Numbered from the stretch's first letter, positions 41,424 through 51,136 are shown. The stretch is 53,362 nucleotides of DNA from Shewanella frigidimarina (GCF_003797125.1 NZ_RKKE01000012.1:1-53362), one strand, 5' to 3'. The notes: generated by a model from the sequence alone, not told the origin. Made by a program: numbers and translations.

Positions 41424-41879
41424 TTACGGTTTACTCGAATGTTTTGCCGGATCATTGTATTGCCACAAAACGTTAATTATTTTCCACTCATTATTTTCAT
41501 TTTTATATAGATGCATGCAATCAATCCAATCATCGACGGTTAATTTTACCGATGCAACTCTATTATCAATATCCAAAATATTGATATCAACTTTAGGAGA
41601 TGACGGGAATTTATTACCCTCTTTGTTATAGTTTTCAGCCACCCACACCATAGTGTCAAAGTCAGTTTCCATTATAATTTCTGAGCCATCTTTAGATTGC
41701 CAATAAGTTCTTTTAGCTAACTTTTTATCAACGCCTCTTCTCATCAACTCCGGCTCGACGTTGTGTTGCGATTCTATATAGTCGAGCACCGCTCTTGTTA
41801 CATTTTGACTATCAACATTTGTATCGGCTGTTGCCGTACAAGAAAAAAATACTAATAAGATTAAAACTATCATGCGATT
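41424..41879 (-). CDS. Exported lumazine-binding/NTF2-like family protein
   Basis: 151 residues from ATG 41879, which has AAGGA seven bases upstream; an upstream in-frame start at 41954 precedes the signal peptide and is rejected. The signal peptide is MIVLILLVFFSCTATA. The mature protein has VTRAVLDYIESQ near the start, the ELMRRGVDKKLAKRTYW region, and KLTVDDWIDCMHLYKNENNEWKIINVLW at the end. These identify the Lumazine_bd_2 group of the NTF2-like fold. Enzymatic function is unknown in this group. Confidence 0.75.
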   Translation of the reverse strand, partial: NRMIVLILLVFFSCTATADTNVDSQNVTRAVLDYIESQHNVEPELMRRGVDKKLAKRTYWQSKDGSEIIMETDFDTMVWVAENYNKEGNKFPSSPKVDINILDIDNRVASVKLTVDDWIDCMHLYKNENNEWKIINVLWQYNDPAKHSSKP

Positions 41880-42101
41880 CATTTGACGTCCTTGAGTAAG
41901 CGAACAGCGGATTAGTGAGAATGCAGCTAAACGTCCTGAGAAGCCCAGTAACACTCAACATTCAAATTACGATAATTGTTAATAACGTTAGTAACTTATC
42001 AGCTTAATTAACTCGAATCAATTAAACTAAAAACACTAGCCATGTTTATGATAATCCAATAATCGTGGCCATATTAATTTCTACGCTTACCCAAGCGGAA
42101 A

Positions 42102-42344
42102 TTAAGGTTTGTTGTTATTATCTTCCTTTGTGGCTTCTTTCAACTTCACAACAAAGCCGAAATAAAATGAAACACATACAATTAAAGATTGCCACACAAC
42201 TGCAAAGTAAAACTTACCTGGATTAGAGCTTGCAGATACATAATACACACTCCCTGTATTTTGGTACTTATATCCGCCTTCTATCAACATGTCGATAACC
42301 GTTATGGTAAAGACAACACAAAATAATCGAGCAACAAATCGCAT
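42102..42344 (-). CDS. Small membrane protein of unknown function
   Basis: About 80 residues from ATG 42344. It has two hydrophobic segments (VARLFCVVFTITVIDML and FYFAVVWQSLIVCVSFYFGFVV) and a polar KLKEATKEDNNNK tail. The frame extends upstream to 42512, but that part looks untranslated. The ribosome site is weak. No family is recognised. Confidence 0.5.
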   Translation of the reverse strand: MRFVARLFCVVFTITVIDMLIEGGYKYQNTGSVYYVSASSNPGKFYFAVVWQSLIVCVSFYFGFVVKLKEATKEDNNNKP

Positions 42345-42723
42345 CTTATTATCAATTTTAATAGTCAAATCCTTACTAACACTTACTGACGGTAACGAAC
42401 AACTAACGCTTATTGAACAGAGAATCCTATAAAGTAAGCCACTTAAGTTATTGATTAAAAGAGACTTATACTTACTACGCCTTTGGTGTAAATGATAAAT
42501 TATTAGTGACACTCAAAACAAACCGAGTTTTGCAATATAAAGTGTTAACAAAACTACCTGTGAAATTTATTGTACACAATAACAATATATTAAGTTAGGC
42601 CACAAAATTTCACAGCCCTACTTTAGACCGACTGGCTGGATTATTTGATTAGCAATAGGCCTAAACTCGTTATAACTTTATATAAAACCAGCTTGTTCGA
42701 TTACACCATTTACACAAAACACA
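42345..42723. other. Gene-free AT-rich stretch
   Basis: No supported gene or repeat. It may hold the promoter of the small minus-strand membrane protein. Confidence 0.35.
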
Positions 42724-42954
42724 ATGGTATTTGTAGTAAAGCGATATCAATTTTCTTTTATAATGAAAAGAAGAAAAGCACTAGATCTAACTCACTTTAG
42801 TACAAAACAAGTTAGTGTTCTTTATTTGAAAATGGACAAATTCAACGCTGAACTTAAGGACATCTGGTTAGATTTCGTGGCAGAGGTCGTTTATTGGCAT
42901 ATGACCCAGAGTAGATATGGAACATGTTTTAAACGAGCATTTACGTTGCCATAA
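42724..42954 (+). CDS. Doubtful short ORF
   Basis: A 76-residue frame beginning MVFVVKRYQFSFIMKRRK with no clear ribosome site, ending directly at a strong terminator. It may be a small gene or untranslated RNA upstream of the terminator. The protein composition is not distinctive. Confidence 0.3.
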   Translation: MVFVVKRYQFSFIMKRRKALDLTHFSTKQVSVLYLKMDKFNAELKDIWLDFVAEVVYWHMTQSRYGTCFKRAFTLP

Positions 42955-42990
42955 AAAACGGGATTGGCGTACTGGAGCCAATCCCGTTTT
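42955..42990. terminator. Bidirectional terminator downstream of the amidase gene
   Basis: AAAACGGGATTGGC pairs perfectly with GCCAATCCCGTTTT around an eight-base loop. A-run and T-run flanks serve both strands. Confidence 0.9.
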
Positions 42991-43000
42991 CAGTTTTTAA

Positions 43001-43035
43001 TGCATAGTGCATAGTGCTTAGTGCCTAGAGCTTAG
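43001..43035. repeat. Five tandem heptamers
   Basis: Five head-to-tail copies of TGCNTAG-like heptamers (TGCATAG twice, TGCTTAG, TGCCTAG, AGCTTAG) lie between the terminator and the amidase stop codon. Short tandem heptamers of this kind vary by slippage. No role is evident. Confidence 0.7.
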
Positions 43036-43041
43036 AAATTG

Positions 43042-44751
43042 TTACTTACTGCTTAGCACTGGCGTGCGATGAGGAATAACGCGCTTGCTGCCCGTTGCCT
43101 CAAATGCACTCGCAAAACGAAGCAAGTCGTTGTCATCATAAGCACGGCCTGCAAAAGTCAAACCTACTGGCATGCCAATGTCGGCCATTACGCCCATTGG
43201 CACAGTCACAGTCGGTACACCTAAGTGGCGAATAGCAAGGTTACCGTTGGCAACCCAAACACCATTACTCCACGCAATGTCGGCAGAAGCTGGATTAACC
43301 TGTGCATCTGCCGGACCCACGTCTGCCACCGTTGGGAATAACACTGCATCAAGTTTTAGCTCGTCCATCCAGTCTTCCAGATCCAGTTTGCGTGTCTTCT
43401 CTAAGCCGCGCAGACCATCCGGTATGCTGTCGATTTGGTTATACGACTTAAGGCCTCTTTTGGCCATATTGACATATTCATCCATGCCAGCAGCAAGGTC
43501 GCCCTCACGATTGGGCAAGGTGCCAAGATCATGCGGGAAAATCAAATGACCGTTGACGTCTGCCAGTTTATTCAGTTTAGGATCATTATTAGCACGCAAG
43601 AACTCATCTAAAGCCCAGCCTGATAGTGCCCATAGCTCATCATCGAGAAACTCAGGGGTGACGATGCCGCGATTGAACACGGTCGGCGCTCCAGGGCGAT
43701 CACCTTCACAGTTAGAAACCAGCGGAAAATCGACTTCAATGACTTCAGCTCCGGCAGACTCCAGCGCTGAGCGTGCTGCTTCCCATAAGTCGATAACTGA
43801 CGCACGAGTATTGATGCGCTGACCAGTCGGGCCGCCGATGCCAGGGTTTTCGCTGGTGCCAGCCAATTCATCTTTATTGATGTACATGCGCGGCACCCCA
43901 AAACGCTTGCCTTTAAGCGTATCGGCTTGAGCGGCAAGAGCCAGATAAGATGTTGGACGCACGGTTGATGCTTTTGGGAGCTCAACCCAAGGTTGTAGAC
44001 GCCATAAATCACCACGAGTAATAGGGTCGTCTGCCACGATAACGTCAAGCACTTCAAGCATATCCGCCATAGTACGGGTGTAAGGCACCACAACATCCAT
44101 AGTCGGTGTCAACGGCCAGTTACCACGCACGGAAATAACACCGCGTGATGGAGTATAAGCACACAGGCCGTTGTTAGATGCTGGCCCACGACCGCTCGAC
44201 CATGTTTCTTCGGCTAGGCCGAAAGCAGAATAGCTTGCCGCCGTACCTGTACCCGCGCCATTGGAAGAACCTGAGGCAAAGGGAGCGGTAAGATAATTAG
44301 CATTGTATGGGCTTTCGGCACGGCCGTAATGACCGCGTTGCATACCACCATTAGCCATAGGTGGCATGTTGGTTTTGCCCAAGCAAATAGCCCCCGCTTC
44401 GCGCAGACGTTCAACGGCAAATGCATCGTATTGAGCAATTAAGTCCTTAAACGCTGGACTACCAGAAGCCGCAGTGAGCCCTTTAACTAAGTAGCTATCC
44501 TTCGTAGTGTAAGGAATACCATCGAGCGGGCTCAGTGTTTCACCACGAGCTCGGCGAGCATCAGAAGCCTCAGCTTCTTTGATGGCATCGGGGTTGTGAA
44601 CAACCAGTGCATTCAGCTTAGTCTGCGTCGCGGGGCCGTCATAAACCTCAACCCGAGCTAAATAAGACTTCACTAACTCAACCGCTGTGGTGCGACCGGA
44701 TTCGAGGGCTGCACGCAGCTCGGCAATAGAAACCTCAGTGACTTCGAACAT
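43042..44751 (-). CDS. Amidase signature family hydrolase
   Basis: 569 residues from ATG 44751, supported by AGAGG eight bases upstream; an in-frame start at 44790 is less likely. The amidase signature triad is visible. Lys lies in GIPYTTKDSYLVKG, the cis-Ser is in ASGSSNGAGTGTAAS, and the nucleophile Ser is in the ETWSSGRGPAS segment, where the family norm TGGS reads TWSS. It hydrolyses a C-N amide bond; the substrate is unknown. It lies 79 bases downstream of the agmatine deiminase gene on the same strand. Confidence 0.85.
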   Translation of the reverse strand: MFEVTEVSIAELRAALESGRTTAVELVKSYLARVEVYDGPATQTKLNALVVHNPDAIKEAEASDARRARGETLSPLDGIPYTTKDSYLVKGLTAASGSPAFKDLIAQYDAFAVERLREAGAICLGKTNMPPMANGGMQRGHYGRAESPYNANYLTAPFASGSSNGAGTGTAASYSAFGLAEETWSSGRGPASNNGLCAYTPSRGVISVRGNWPLTPTMDVVVPYTRTMADMLEVLDVIVADDPITRGDLWRLQPWVELPKASTVRPTSYLALAAQADTLKGKRFGVPRMYINKDELAGTSENPGIGGPTGQRINTRASVIDLWEAARSALESAGAEVIEVDFPLVSNCEGDRPGAPTVFNRGIVTPEFLDDELWALSGWALDEFLRANNDPKLNKLADVNGHLIFPHDLGTLPNREGDLAAGMDEYVNMAKRGLKSYNQIDSIPDGLRGLEKTRKLDLEDWMDELKLDAVLFPTVADVGPADAQVNPASADIAWSNGVWVANGNLAIRHLGVPTVTVPMGVMADIGMPVGLTFAGRAYDDNDLLRFASAFEATGSKRVIPHRTPVLSSK

Positions 44752-44830
44752 GTTACGACCTCTTCTTAAAAGCCAAAAGTGTTGAAACAACAGTGATATA
44801 AATGATCATTATGTTCTCCTTCGCGGTTAC

Positions 44831-45943
44831 TTATTTTCCAGAAGGGATCTGTTGAGTAATACAATGGATATTACCACCACCTAATAAAATCTCACGGGCA
44901 GGCACACCGACAATCTCATACTCAGGGAAAATTTCCTGCAATTTCTGTGCAGCAATTTCGTCGGTTGCCGGGTCGAGTAACGGGAAAACAATACGATTGT
45001 TGGTAATTAAAAAGTTCGCATAAGAACCCGCTAAACGTTCACCCGCTGTGCGCGGAACACCAGTTCCTTCTGCTACACCTTGCGCTTCTTCTTCTGTGCA
45101 ATATAAAGGACCAGGCTGTGGTATTAGATGAACTGTTAACTTACGCCCTTGTGCATCAACAGTATTTTGCAAAATATCCAAAGCGGCTTTTGACCGAGGA
45201 TATTGCGGATCACTTTGATCATCAGTCCAATGTAAAACCACTTCGCCTGGGCGAGCAAAACAGCATATATTATCAATGTGTCCGTCAGTCTCGTCCATGT
45301 ACACGCCGTCTGGCAACCAGATAAACTGCTTAACATTTAAATATTCAGCCAGTAATGCTTCTATCTGTTCACGAGTCAAATCGGGGTTGCGGTTGCTGTT
45401 AAGTAAACATTCAGCCGTGGTCATGCAAGTGCCTTCACCGTCGACATGAATAGAACCACCTTCAAGAATAAGCGGAGCCTGATAACGATCAAAACCATGC
45501 TGAGTTAGCATCTTTTGCGCGACTTGCTCGTCCTTATCCCATGGTGAATACAAACCACCGTTATCGCCGCCCCAGGCATTAAAGCCCCAGTCAACACCAC
45601 GGCATTCGCCCTTGGCATTGACAACTACTGTAGGTCCGGTATCGCGAGCCCAGCAATCGTTGCTATCTATTTCGACCAAAGTAACGTGAGCAGGCATAAC
45701 CGTCTTGGCTTGTGCCAAAAATGCCTTGGGTACACCCATATAAACAGGGGTAACCGCACCAATGGCATCTGCTACCTTGGCAAATGTCGCCTGAGCATAA
45801 GCACCTGCAGAGCGCCAGTTATCAGGACGATATGGCCAAATCATCCACACAGCCTGCTGCTGCGCCCATTCGGCTGGCATGCTAAAACCATCTTGGGATG
45901 GTTTAGTCGTTAACTGCGTGGCATCCACATTCATGTTTGTCAT
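44831..45943 (-). CDS. aguA: Agmatine deiminase
   Basis: A 370-residue enzyme converting agmatine to N-carbamoylputrescine and ammonia in arginine-to-putrescine breakdown. The guanidine-modifying fold motifs are clear: EWAQQQAVWMIWPYRPDNW near the N-terminus, DSNDCWARDTGPT, the EGGSIHVDGEGTC region, DGHIDNICCFARPG, and nucleophile Cys361 in LLGGGNIHCITQQ. The next enzyme of the usual pathway (AguB, nitrilase type) is absent here; an amidase-signature enzyme follows instead. Confidence 0.95.
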   Translation of the reverse strand: MTNMNVDATQLTTKPSQDGFSMPAEWAQQQAVWMIWPYRPDNWRSAGAYAQATFAKVADAIGAVTPVYMGVPKAFLAQAKTVMPAHVTLVEIDSNDCWARDTGPTVVVNAKGECRGVDWGFNAWGGDNGGLYSPWDKDEQVAQKMLTQHGFDRYQAPLILEGGSIHVDGEGTCMTTAECLLNSNRNPDLTREQIEALLAEYLNVKQFIWLPDGVYMDETDGHIDNICCFARPGEVVLHWTDDQSDPQYPRSKAALDILQNTVDAQGRKLTVHLIPQPGPLYCTEEEAQGVAEGTGVPRTAGERLAGSYANFLITNNRIVFPLLDPATDEIAAQKLQEIFPEYEIVGVPAREILLGGGNIHCITQQIPSGK

Positions 45944-46356
45944 GAGTTTTGTCTCCGGTAATGCTGAAAAACTATAAGGGAGTGCGCCCTAACATAGGAC
46001 GACAGAATAAAAATACACCTAACATTAATCAAATGAATAAATCGAATTTCCACATTCATCATGCGGACAGTTAGGCCGAAATTGCCACGTCTACACTCGT
46101 TGAGTTTTAGTTTCGATGAAATATCACTGTATATCATATCATTTAAGACAGCTTGCGCTAAAGAATTGTATGTAGTGAATAAATGAGTTAATCCCCGAAC
46201 CCACTTATAGACATAAATGCATTAACGTTAATGCCTATTTTCCTAATGAAAATATGGCTACGGAAGTGTTTAACACCTGCAAAGTAATTTCAATCAATTG
46301 AGCAATTAATGACTTCACTGATTGTTCGTCTTAAGATTTTATTGGTTTTTTAACCC
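45944..46356. promoter_or_regulatory. Intergenic region with a perfect 16-base palindrome
   Basis: GCATTAACGTTAATGC at 46219-46234 is a perfect palindrome lying between aguA and the LysR gene. It could be an operator, but the binding protein is unknown. The rest shows no gene or T-tailed hairpin. Confidence 0.45.
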
Positions 46357-47259
46357 TCATTTTACTTTTATTCGTTCAACTAAAAAATCGACTGCCGCTT
46401 TTACTTTTGGGACTAAGTAGCGCTGTTTTTGATATAACAAATAAACCGCCATATCAGAATGTTGAGTTATAGCTAACTCATGTTCAAACTTAAGCTCTAC
46501 CAATTTACCAGACTCAAGGTAAGACGCTAACGCCCATCGAGTTGACATTAAAATGCCCTCTCCGTTACAAGCTTTTTTTGCCAGCCAAGGGCCGTTATTT
46601 GAAATCGCTACCGCCGGTCCAGAGACATCATGCCATTGGCCGTTCATATTACATAACCAAGGAGTTGGCCCTGTTGGTGCTTTAAAATACAGGCCATTAT
46701 GTTGCGTTAATTCCATCGCATTATTTGGTATACCGTGTTTTTCTATGTAACTTGGTGACGCCACAGGAATGAAACCATTGTCCATCAGTCTTATTGCTAA
46801 CACGCGTTCATTGGGCGCATAACCACCGCGAATAGCAATATCAACATCGTCACGTCCAAGTGTTGATAACTCGTCGCTAAAACTGACATCTAAAACAATT
46901 TGAGGGTATAACGTGCTGAATTCATCTAACAACGGCAGTAATATCTTGTCACCAAACCCTACCATCGAACTGATCCGCAAACGCCCCATTGGTGTTGTTT
47001 GATAACTACGAACTGTTTCATGGCTTTGCGCTAGTTGGTTTAATATTTGTTGGACATCGTTGTAATAAATCTGCCCCACTTCGGTTAGTTTAACAATTCG
47101 GGTCGAACGCTTTAATAACGTCGCTCCCAAACTCTTTTCTAAATCAGCAACGCGTCTCGACAAAGATGATGGCGGCACATTAAACGCACTCGCCGCTTTG
47201 GTAAAACTGCCTGTTTCGACCACTTTACTGAAATACCGCATGGCACGTAGTTGATCCAA
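46357..47259 (-). CDS. LysR-family transcriptional regulator
   Basis: A 300-residue regulator. The N-terminal winged HTH (residues about 1-60, FSKVVETGSFTKAASAFNVPPSSLSRRV) is typical of the family, followed by a periplasmic-binding-protein-like effector domain (GRLRISSMVGFGDKILLPLL onwards). It is divergent from the glutathione S-transferase gene with 249 bases between. It may control that gene and the downstream oxidoreductase; the ligand is unknown. Confidence 0.9.
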   Translation of the reverse strand: MDQLRAMRYFSKVVETGSFTKAASAFNVPPSSLSRRVADLEKSLGATLLKRSTRIVKLTEVGQIYYNDVQQILNQLAQSHETVRSYQTTPMGRLRISSMVGFGDKILLPLLDEFSTLYPQIVLDVSFSDELSTLGRDDVDIAIRGGYAPNERVLAIRLMDNGFIPVASPSYIEKHGIPNNAMELTQHNGLYFKAPTGPTPWLCNMNGQWHDVSGPAVAISNNGPWLAKKACNGEGILMSTRWALASYLESGKLVELKFEHELAITQHSDMAVYLLYQKQRYLVPKVKAAVDFLVERIKVK

Positions 47260-47508
47260 CTCACTTCTCCCTTAAATGAATAGTTAATATTCTGATCTTA
47301 TTCTTGTTTTATTCTCGTCCTATTGTTGTCTTTAAAGCAATAGTGATTAGCATTTTTCCTTATATATAACCAAATTAAAACCAGTAATAATGGCGTTAAC
47401 TTAAGCATTGCAACCTTGATCCTGTTGCAGCGTGTTAAATACAAGGACCTTAATTGCATTTTTCGGCAATTAACAACAACTTTCACGTTAATGATGGACT
47501 ACTGACTT

Positions 47509-48186
47509 ATGATGACTTTGCACGGTTTTGCCGCTAGCAACTATTACAACCTAGTGAAACATGTACTGCTATATAAACAACTGCCATTTACAGAAAACCT
47601 TATTTACGGTGGTAGTGAAGAGCTATTGGCAATCAGCCCCGCTGGCAAAGTACCTGTAATCACAACGCAAGAAGGTCTTTACCTGTCAGAGTCGAGTGTC
47701 ATCTGTGACTTTATCGAAGAAACCTCCCCTGCCATTCCGCTATATCCTGACAATGCAGGAGAACGTGCTGTTGTACGTCAAATAATGAAAATGGCAGAGT
47801 TGTATTTTGAACTGCCTAGCAGACGACTCATACCTTATGTGTTTTCAGGCGCTGAAATACCAGAGTCGGTTAAAACTGAAGTCCGCCAGGTATTAACCCG
47901 TGGCGTTACAGCCTTAAGTCGCTTGTGCCAGTTTTCACCTTGGATTGCCGGTGAACAATTCACCATGGCTGACATCTACGTTTATTACGTCAACACCATT
48001 GTTAGCGCGTTTGGCTCGAGCCAGCTTAACTGGGATGTACTGGCAGAAATACCAGGCATGAAACAGTGGAACGATGCCATGAGCCAAACGGTTATTGCCC
48101 AACAGGTAGAAGCTGATCGCCTAGCAAACATGCCCGACTTTATGCAAAAAGTGAAAGCTCAAATCCAAGCCGCGAACGCCGGATAA
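47509..48186 (+). CDS. Glutathione S-transferase family protein
   Basis: A 225-residue protein. It has an N-terminal thioredoxin-like GST domain (MTLHGFAASNYYNLVKHVLLY, with SPAGKVPVI and the YLSESSVICDFIEE loop) and a helical C-terminal domain (SPWIAGEQFTMADIYVYY). It conjugates glutathione to electrophiles or has a related role. It is probably co-regulated with the following oxidoreductase and the divergent LysR gene. Confidence 0.9.
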   Translation: MMTLHGFAASNYYNLVKHVLLYKQLPFTENLIYGGSEELLAISPAGKVPVITTQEGLYLSESSVICDFIEETSPAIPLYPDNAGERAVVRQIMKMAELYFELPSRRLIPYVFSGAEIPESVKTEVRQVLTRGVTALSRLCQFSPWIAGEQFTMADIYVYYVNTIVSAFGSSQLNWDVLAEIPGMKQWNDAMSQTVIAQQVEADRLANMPDFMQKVKAQIQAANAG

Positions 48187-48321
48187 CACTTACTCTAACG
48201 AATTGATAGTAGGTATAAAAACATCTAATACTGATGTCTGATTTGAATTACAAACAGAACATAGCCGACACATTAAAATGATTGGCTTAAAAAATTAATT
48301 ATTTTGCAGGAGCAGATCCCA

Positions 48322-49449
48322 ATGACAGATACCAATATTCAACTGACTTCATTAATCAGCGAAGACAATAAATTAACACTCGCATTAAAACACATCGACA
48401 TGCCACAACCAGGTGCCGATGAAGTGGTTATTCGCATTGAAGCTGCACCATTAAACCCGTCGGACTTAGCGGTGCTATTTAGCGTCGCGGATATGACAAC
48501 AGCGGCACAAGCAGGCACTGAACAAAGCCCAACTATTGTTGCCGATGTTCCGGCTAAATTTATGTCAGCAGTTAAAACCCGAGTCGGTAAAGCCATTCCT
48601 GTGGGTAATGAAGGTGCTGGTACCGTTGTCGCAGCGGGTTCATCGCCTGCAGCGCAAGCATTAATGGGTAAAACTGTTGCTGTTATTGGCGGTGGTACGT
48701 ATCGCCAATATCTCTGTGCCAATGTGCAAAGCTGCTTAGAATTAACAAACGGTACTACGGCTAAAGAAGGCGCATCTTCTTTTGTTAACCCGCTCACCGC
48801 ATTAGCGATGGTCGAAACAATGCGTGCTGAAGGCCATAAAGCCATCATTCATGCAGCGGCTGCGTCTAACCTCGGCCAAATGTTAAACCGTATTTGTATT
48901 GCCGATGGTGTCGATTTAATTAACATCGTCCGTAAAGCAGAACAAGAAACACTACTACGTGACATGGGCGCTAAATATATTGTTAACTCAAGCAGTGATA
49001 CTTTCCTAGCTGACTTAACCGCAGCGATAATTGAAACAGGTGCAACGATTGCATTTGACCCAATTGGCGGCGGTAAACTAACCAGTGACATTCTTAACTG
49101 TATGGAAGTGGCTGCAGCGCGTGATATGAAAGAACACAGCGTTTATGGTTCTGACACTTTCAAACAAGTTTATATTTATGGCGCATTAGACCGCGGCCCT
49201 ATTACGCTTAACCGTAACTTTGGTTTTGCATGGGGTGTTAATGGATTCTTATTATTCAATGCGATCGGAAAATTAGGCACTAAAACGGTTATGGCAATGC
49301 GTAAACGTGTTGCAGATGAAATCACCACCACATTTGCAAGCCACTACACCCATGAAGTGTCATTGGCTGAGGTATTACAATTAAAATCGATAGCGGGTTA
49401 TTCAAAACAGGCTACCGGTGAGAAGTATTTAATTACCCCGCAAAAGTAG
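48322..49449 (+). CDS. MDR-family zinc-type alcohol dehydrogenase/quinone oxidoreductase-like protein
   Basis: 375 residues from ATG 48322, with GGAG seven bases upstream; an in-frame start at 48304 is not favoured. The N-terminal GroES-like domain has PLNPSDLAVLF, a quinone-oxidoreductase-like pattern, and VGNEGAGTVVAAG. The central Rossmann region (IIHAAAASNLGQMLNRIC, FDPIGGGKLTSDIL) is NAD(P)H-binding. No zinc-binding cysteine cluster is seen, so it is nearer to quinone oxidoreductases than to zinc alcohol dehydrogenases. Confidence 0.85.
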   Translation: MTDTNIQLTSLISEDNKLTLALKHIDMPQPGADEVVIRIEAAPLNPSDLAVLFSVADMTTAAQAGTEQSPTIVADVPAKFMSAVKTRVGKAIPVGNEGAGTVVAAGSSPAAQALMGKTVAVIGGGTYRQYLCANVQSCLELTNGTTAKEGASSFVNPLTALAMVETMRAEGHKAIIHAAAASNLGQMLNRICIADGVDLINIVRKAEQETLLRDMGAKYIVNSSSDTFLADLTAAIIETGATIAFDPIGGGKLTSDILNCMEVAAARDMKEHSVYGSDTFKQVYIYGALDRGPITLNRNFGFAWGVNGFLLFNAIGKLGTKTVMAMRKRVADEITTTFASHYTHEVSLAEVLQLKSIAGYSKQATGEKYLITPQK

Positions 49450-49498
49450 TTAACCCTCAAAGATCATAACCGCTTAAGTGATTAATTGTTAACGTAAT

Positions 49499-49534
49499 AA
49501 AAAGCAGATACTGATTATAGCATCTGCTTTTTTA
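49499..49534 (+). terminator. Terminator after the oxidoreductase gene
   Basis: AAAAAGCAGAT pairs with ATCTGCTTTTT around an eleven-base loop. Confidence 0.9.
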
Positions 49535-49623
49535 TTAAATCGATATCGATAAATAATGACGGCTATAAAAGCGCTAAGGTCCAGTTTGGTTAACCCACTT
49601 ACGGATAAAGCGTCTTTTTTAGA

Positions 49624-49795
49624 TATGCCCTGCGGCCACTAACGTCGTGGTGCTTCGCCCACACCAGACCAAGAGGAAACCAACAGCTGTTCCCTCTTAA
49701 CTCTTTTAACTCTTTAACAAAAAATTGGCCCTGCCGCCCCGCAATATTTTCTCTATTGACTTAAAACAACAGCTGCGAAAAGGTCGTCATGGGGG
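49624..49795. repeat. Left copy of a diverged direct repeat
   Basis: The segment beginning TATGCCCTGCGGCCACTAA and containing CGCCCACACCAGACCAAGAG, a CCTCTT-pairing stem, GCCGCCCCGCAA and GCTGCGAAAAGGTCG recurs at 51137-51279. That copy has a shorter middle and about 85-90% identity in the aligned parts. It is probably a genomic interspersed repeat; no coding potential is convincing. Confidence 0.7.
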
Positions 49796-49931
49796 CGTTC
49801 AAAACACAACAATATCGATTAGCTCACACTGATATGTTCAGGAATACGTTTCAGCGGGTATCTTTAAATGAATTTCTTTGCTATATGCTAGTATAAGCAG
49901 AGTCGCATAATAATTTATTTCAGGAGGGAGT

Positions 49932-50942
49932 GTGGTGAGATCACTTGTATTGTTTGTTGCCTTTAGTCTAATAACCATATCTTCTGTCTATGGAAAAGAA
50001 TTGAAACTTGCCGTGGTACCTAAATTTCATAGTGTTTTTTTTGATCAAAGCAAAGCTGGCTGTATAGATGCTGCAGCTCAAATAAAAGGCGTGGAATGCA
50101 TATATCGTGGACCAGATATAAGTAATGTTAGGATGCAAGATCAGGTAATAAATCAACTGATTGATGAAGGTATAGATGGTATTGCTGTAGCCGTTACACA
50201 ATCTAAATATCTCGTTAAAAATAGCCTGAAGAGAGCTAATGAAGCAGGCATACCGATTATTACCTATGACTCTGATTTTGATGCTTCAATCAACGAAGAC
50301 CCTAATAATATACGTCTAGCCTATATAGGCACTGATAATTTTGAATTGGGTAAATCATTAGGTGAAGAGTTAAAAAAACTTCGGCCTAATGGCGGGACGC
50401 TAATAATGCAATCTGGGCGACCAGATTCTCCCAATCTGAATTTAAGACTGATGGGGGTCCGTTCCGCATTATCGGGAAAAATATACGATACACCTCCTGG
50501 AGAATTGCTTAATAACGATTCGGGCTGGACTGAAGTTAGAGAACCTTTCTTTAATTTTGATCAACTGCCTCTATCTGTTAATCAAATGGAGTCTGTAATG
50601 AAAGGTAAGCCTGTTAAAGCAGACTCTTTTATTGCTGTTGGTGGTTGGCCGCAAAATGACCAAGCACGTTACCGTAAAATGATTGCACCGTACCAGGCAA
50701 AAATAAATAACAACAAGATCATCATTGTTATTACGGATACATCCTCTGAACAATTAACGATGTTGAAAGATAATCTTGTTCATATCAATATTGGTCAAGA
50801 CCCATATGAAATGGGAAGGCAAGCCATTTTGACGCTGTATAAAATTGTAACAGAACAAAAATATGACAAAATAATTTACACACCTATCACATTCTGCACA
50901 CCAGAGAACGTTAATACATGTACCAAGGTTTCGGGATTGTAA
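49932..50942 (+). CDS. Orphan periplasmic sugar-binding-type protein
   Basis: A 336-residue protein with a signal peptide (SLVLFVAFSLITISSVYG). The type I periplasmic binding fold follows, with LKLAVVPKFHSVFF and the KAGCIDAAAQIKG helix. DQVINQLIDEGIDGIAVAV and GIPIITYDSDFD are the ribose/galactose-binding-like motifs. RLAYIGTDNFELGKSLG and INIGQDPYEMGRQAI complete the family pattern. The start is one of two tandem GTG codons after AGGAGG. No permease, ATPase or sensor kinase gene follows, so it is an orphan or a receptor for a distant partner. Confidence 0.85.
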   Translation: MVRSLVLFVAFSLITISSVYGKELKLAVVPKFHSVFFDQSKAGCIDAAAQIKGVECIYRGPDISNVRMQDQVINQLIDEGIDGIAVAVTQSKYLVKNSLKRANEAGIPIITYDSDFDASINEDPNNIRLAYIGTDNFELGKSLGEELKKLRPNGGTLIMQSGRPDSPNLNLRLMGVRSALSGKIYDTPPGELLNNDSGWTEVREPFFNFDQLPLSVNQMESVMKGKPVKADSFIAVGGWPQNDQARYRKMIAPYQAKINNNKIIIVITDTSSEQLTMLKDNLVHINIGQDPYEMGRQAILTLYKIVTEQKYDKIIYTPITFCTPENVNTCTKVSGL

Positions 50943-51043
50943 TCATATCTAATTTCGCTTGATCCAAATAATGTTTACACAACCTGATTAGGTTTAGCTT
51001 ATGCTCATATATGAATAGATGATTGCTAACAGCCTCCTTGTCG

Positions 51044-51077
51044 TCCCAACTCTCACGTCATCCCAACTCTCACGTCA
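51044..51077. repeat. Two perfect tandem 17-base repeats
   Basis: TCCCAACTCTCACGTCA occurs twice without a gap and leads directly into a CCCGG-type hairpin. It resembles the edge of an interspersed repeat. Confidence 0.75.
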
Positions 51078-51136
51078 TCCCGGTAATGCTTTTGAGCCGG
51101 GATTCAGGTGTTTTTTAGTTTTGTACTTATGTACTT

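Larger units (their letters stand above)
49450..49931. other. Intergenic region with terminator and left repeat copy
   Basis: It contains the terminator at 49499-49534, the left copy of the paired repeat at 49624-49795, and the promoter side of the binding-protein gene. No gene is supported. Confidence 0.5.

Noticed and set aside
43608..44096. 162-codon minus-strand frame inside the amidase gene
   Set aside because: It overlaps the amidase frame, which has clear family motifs.
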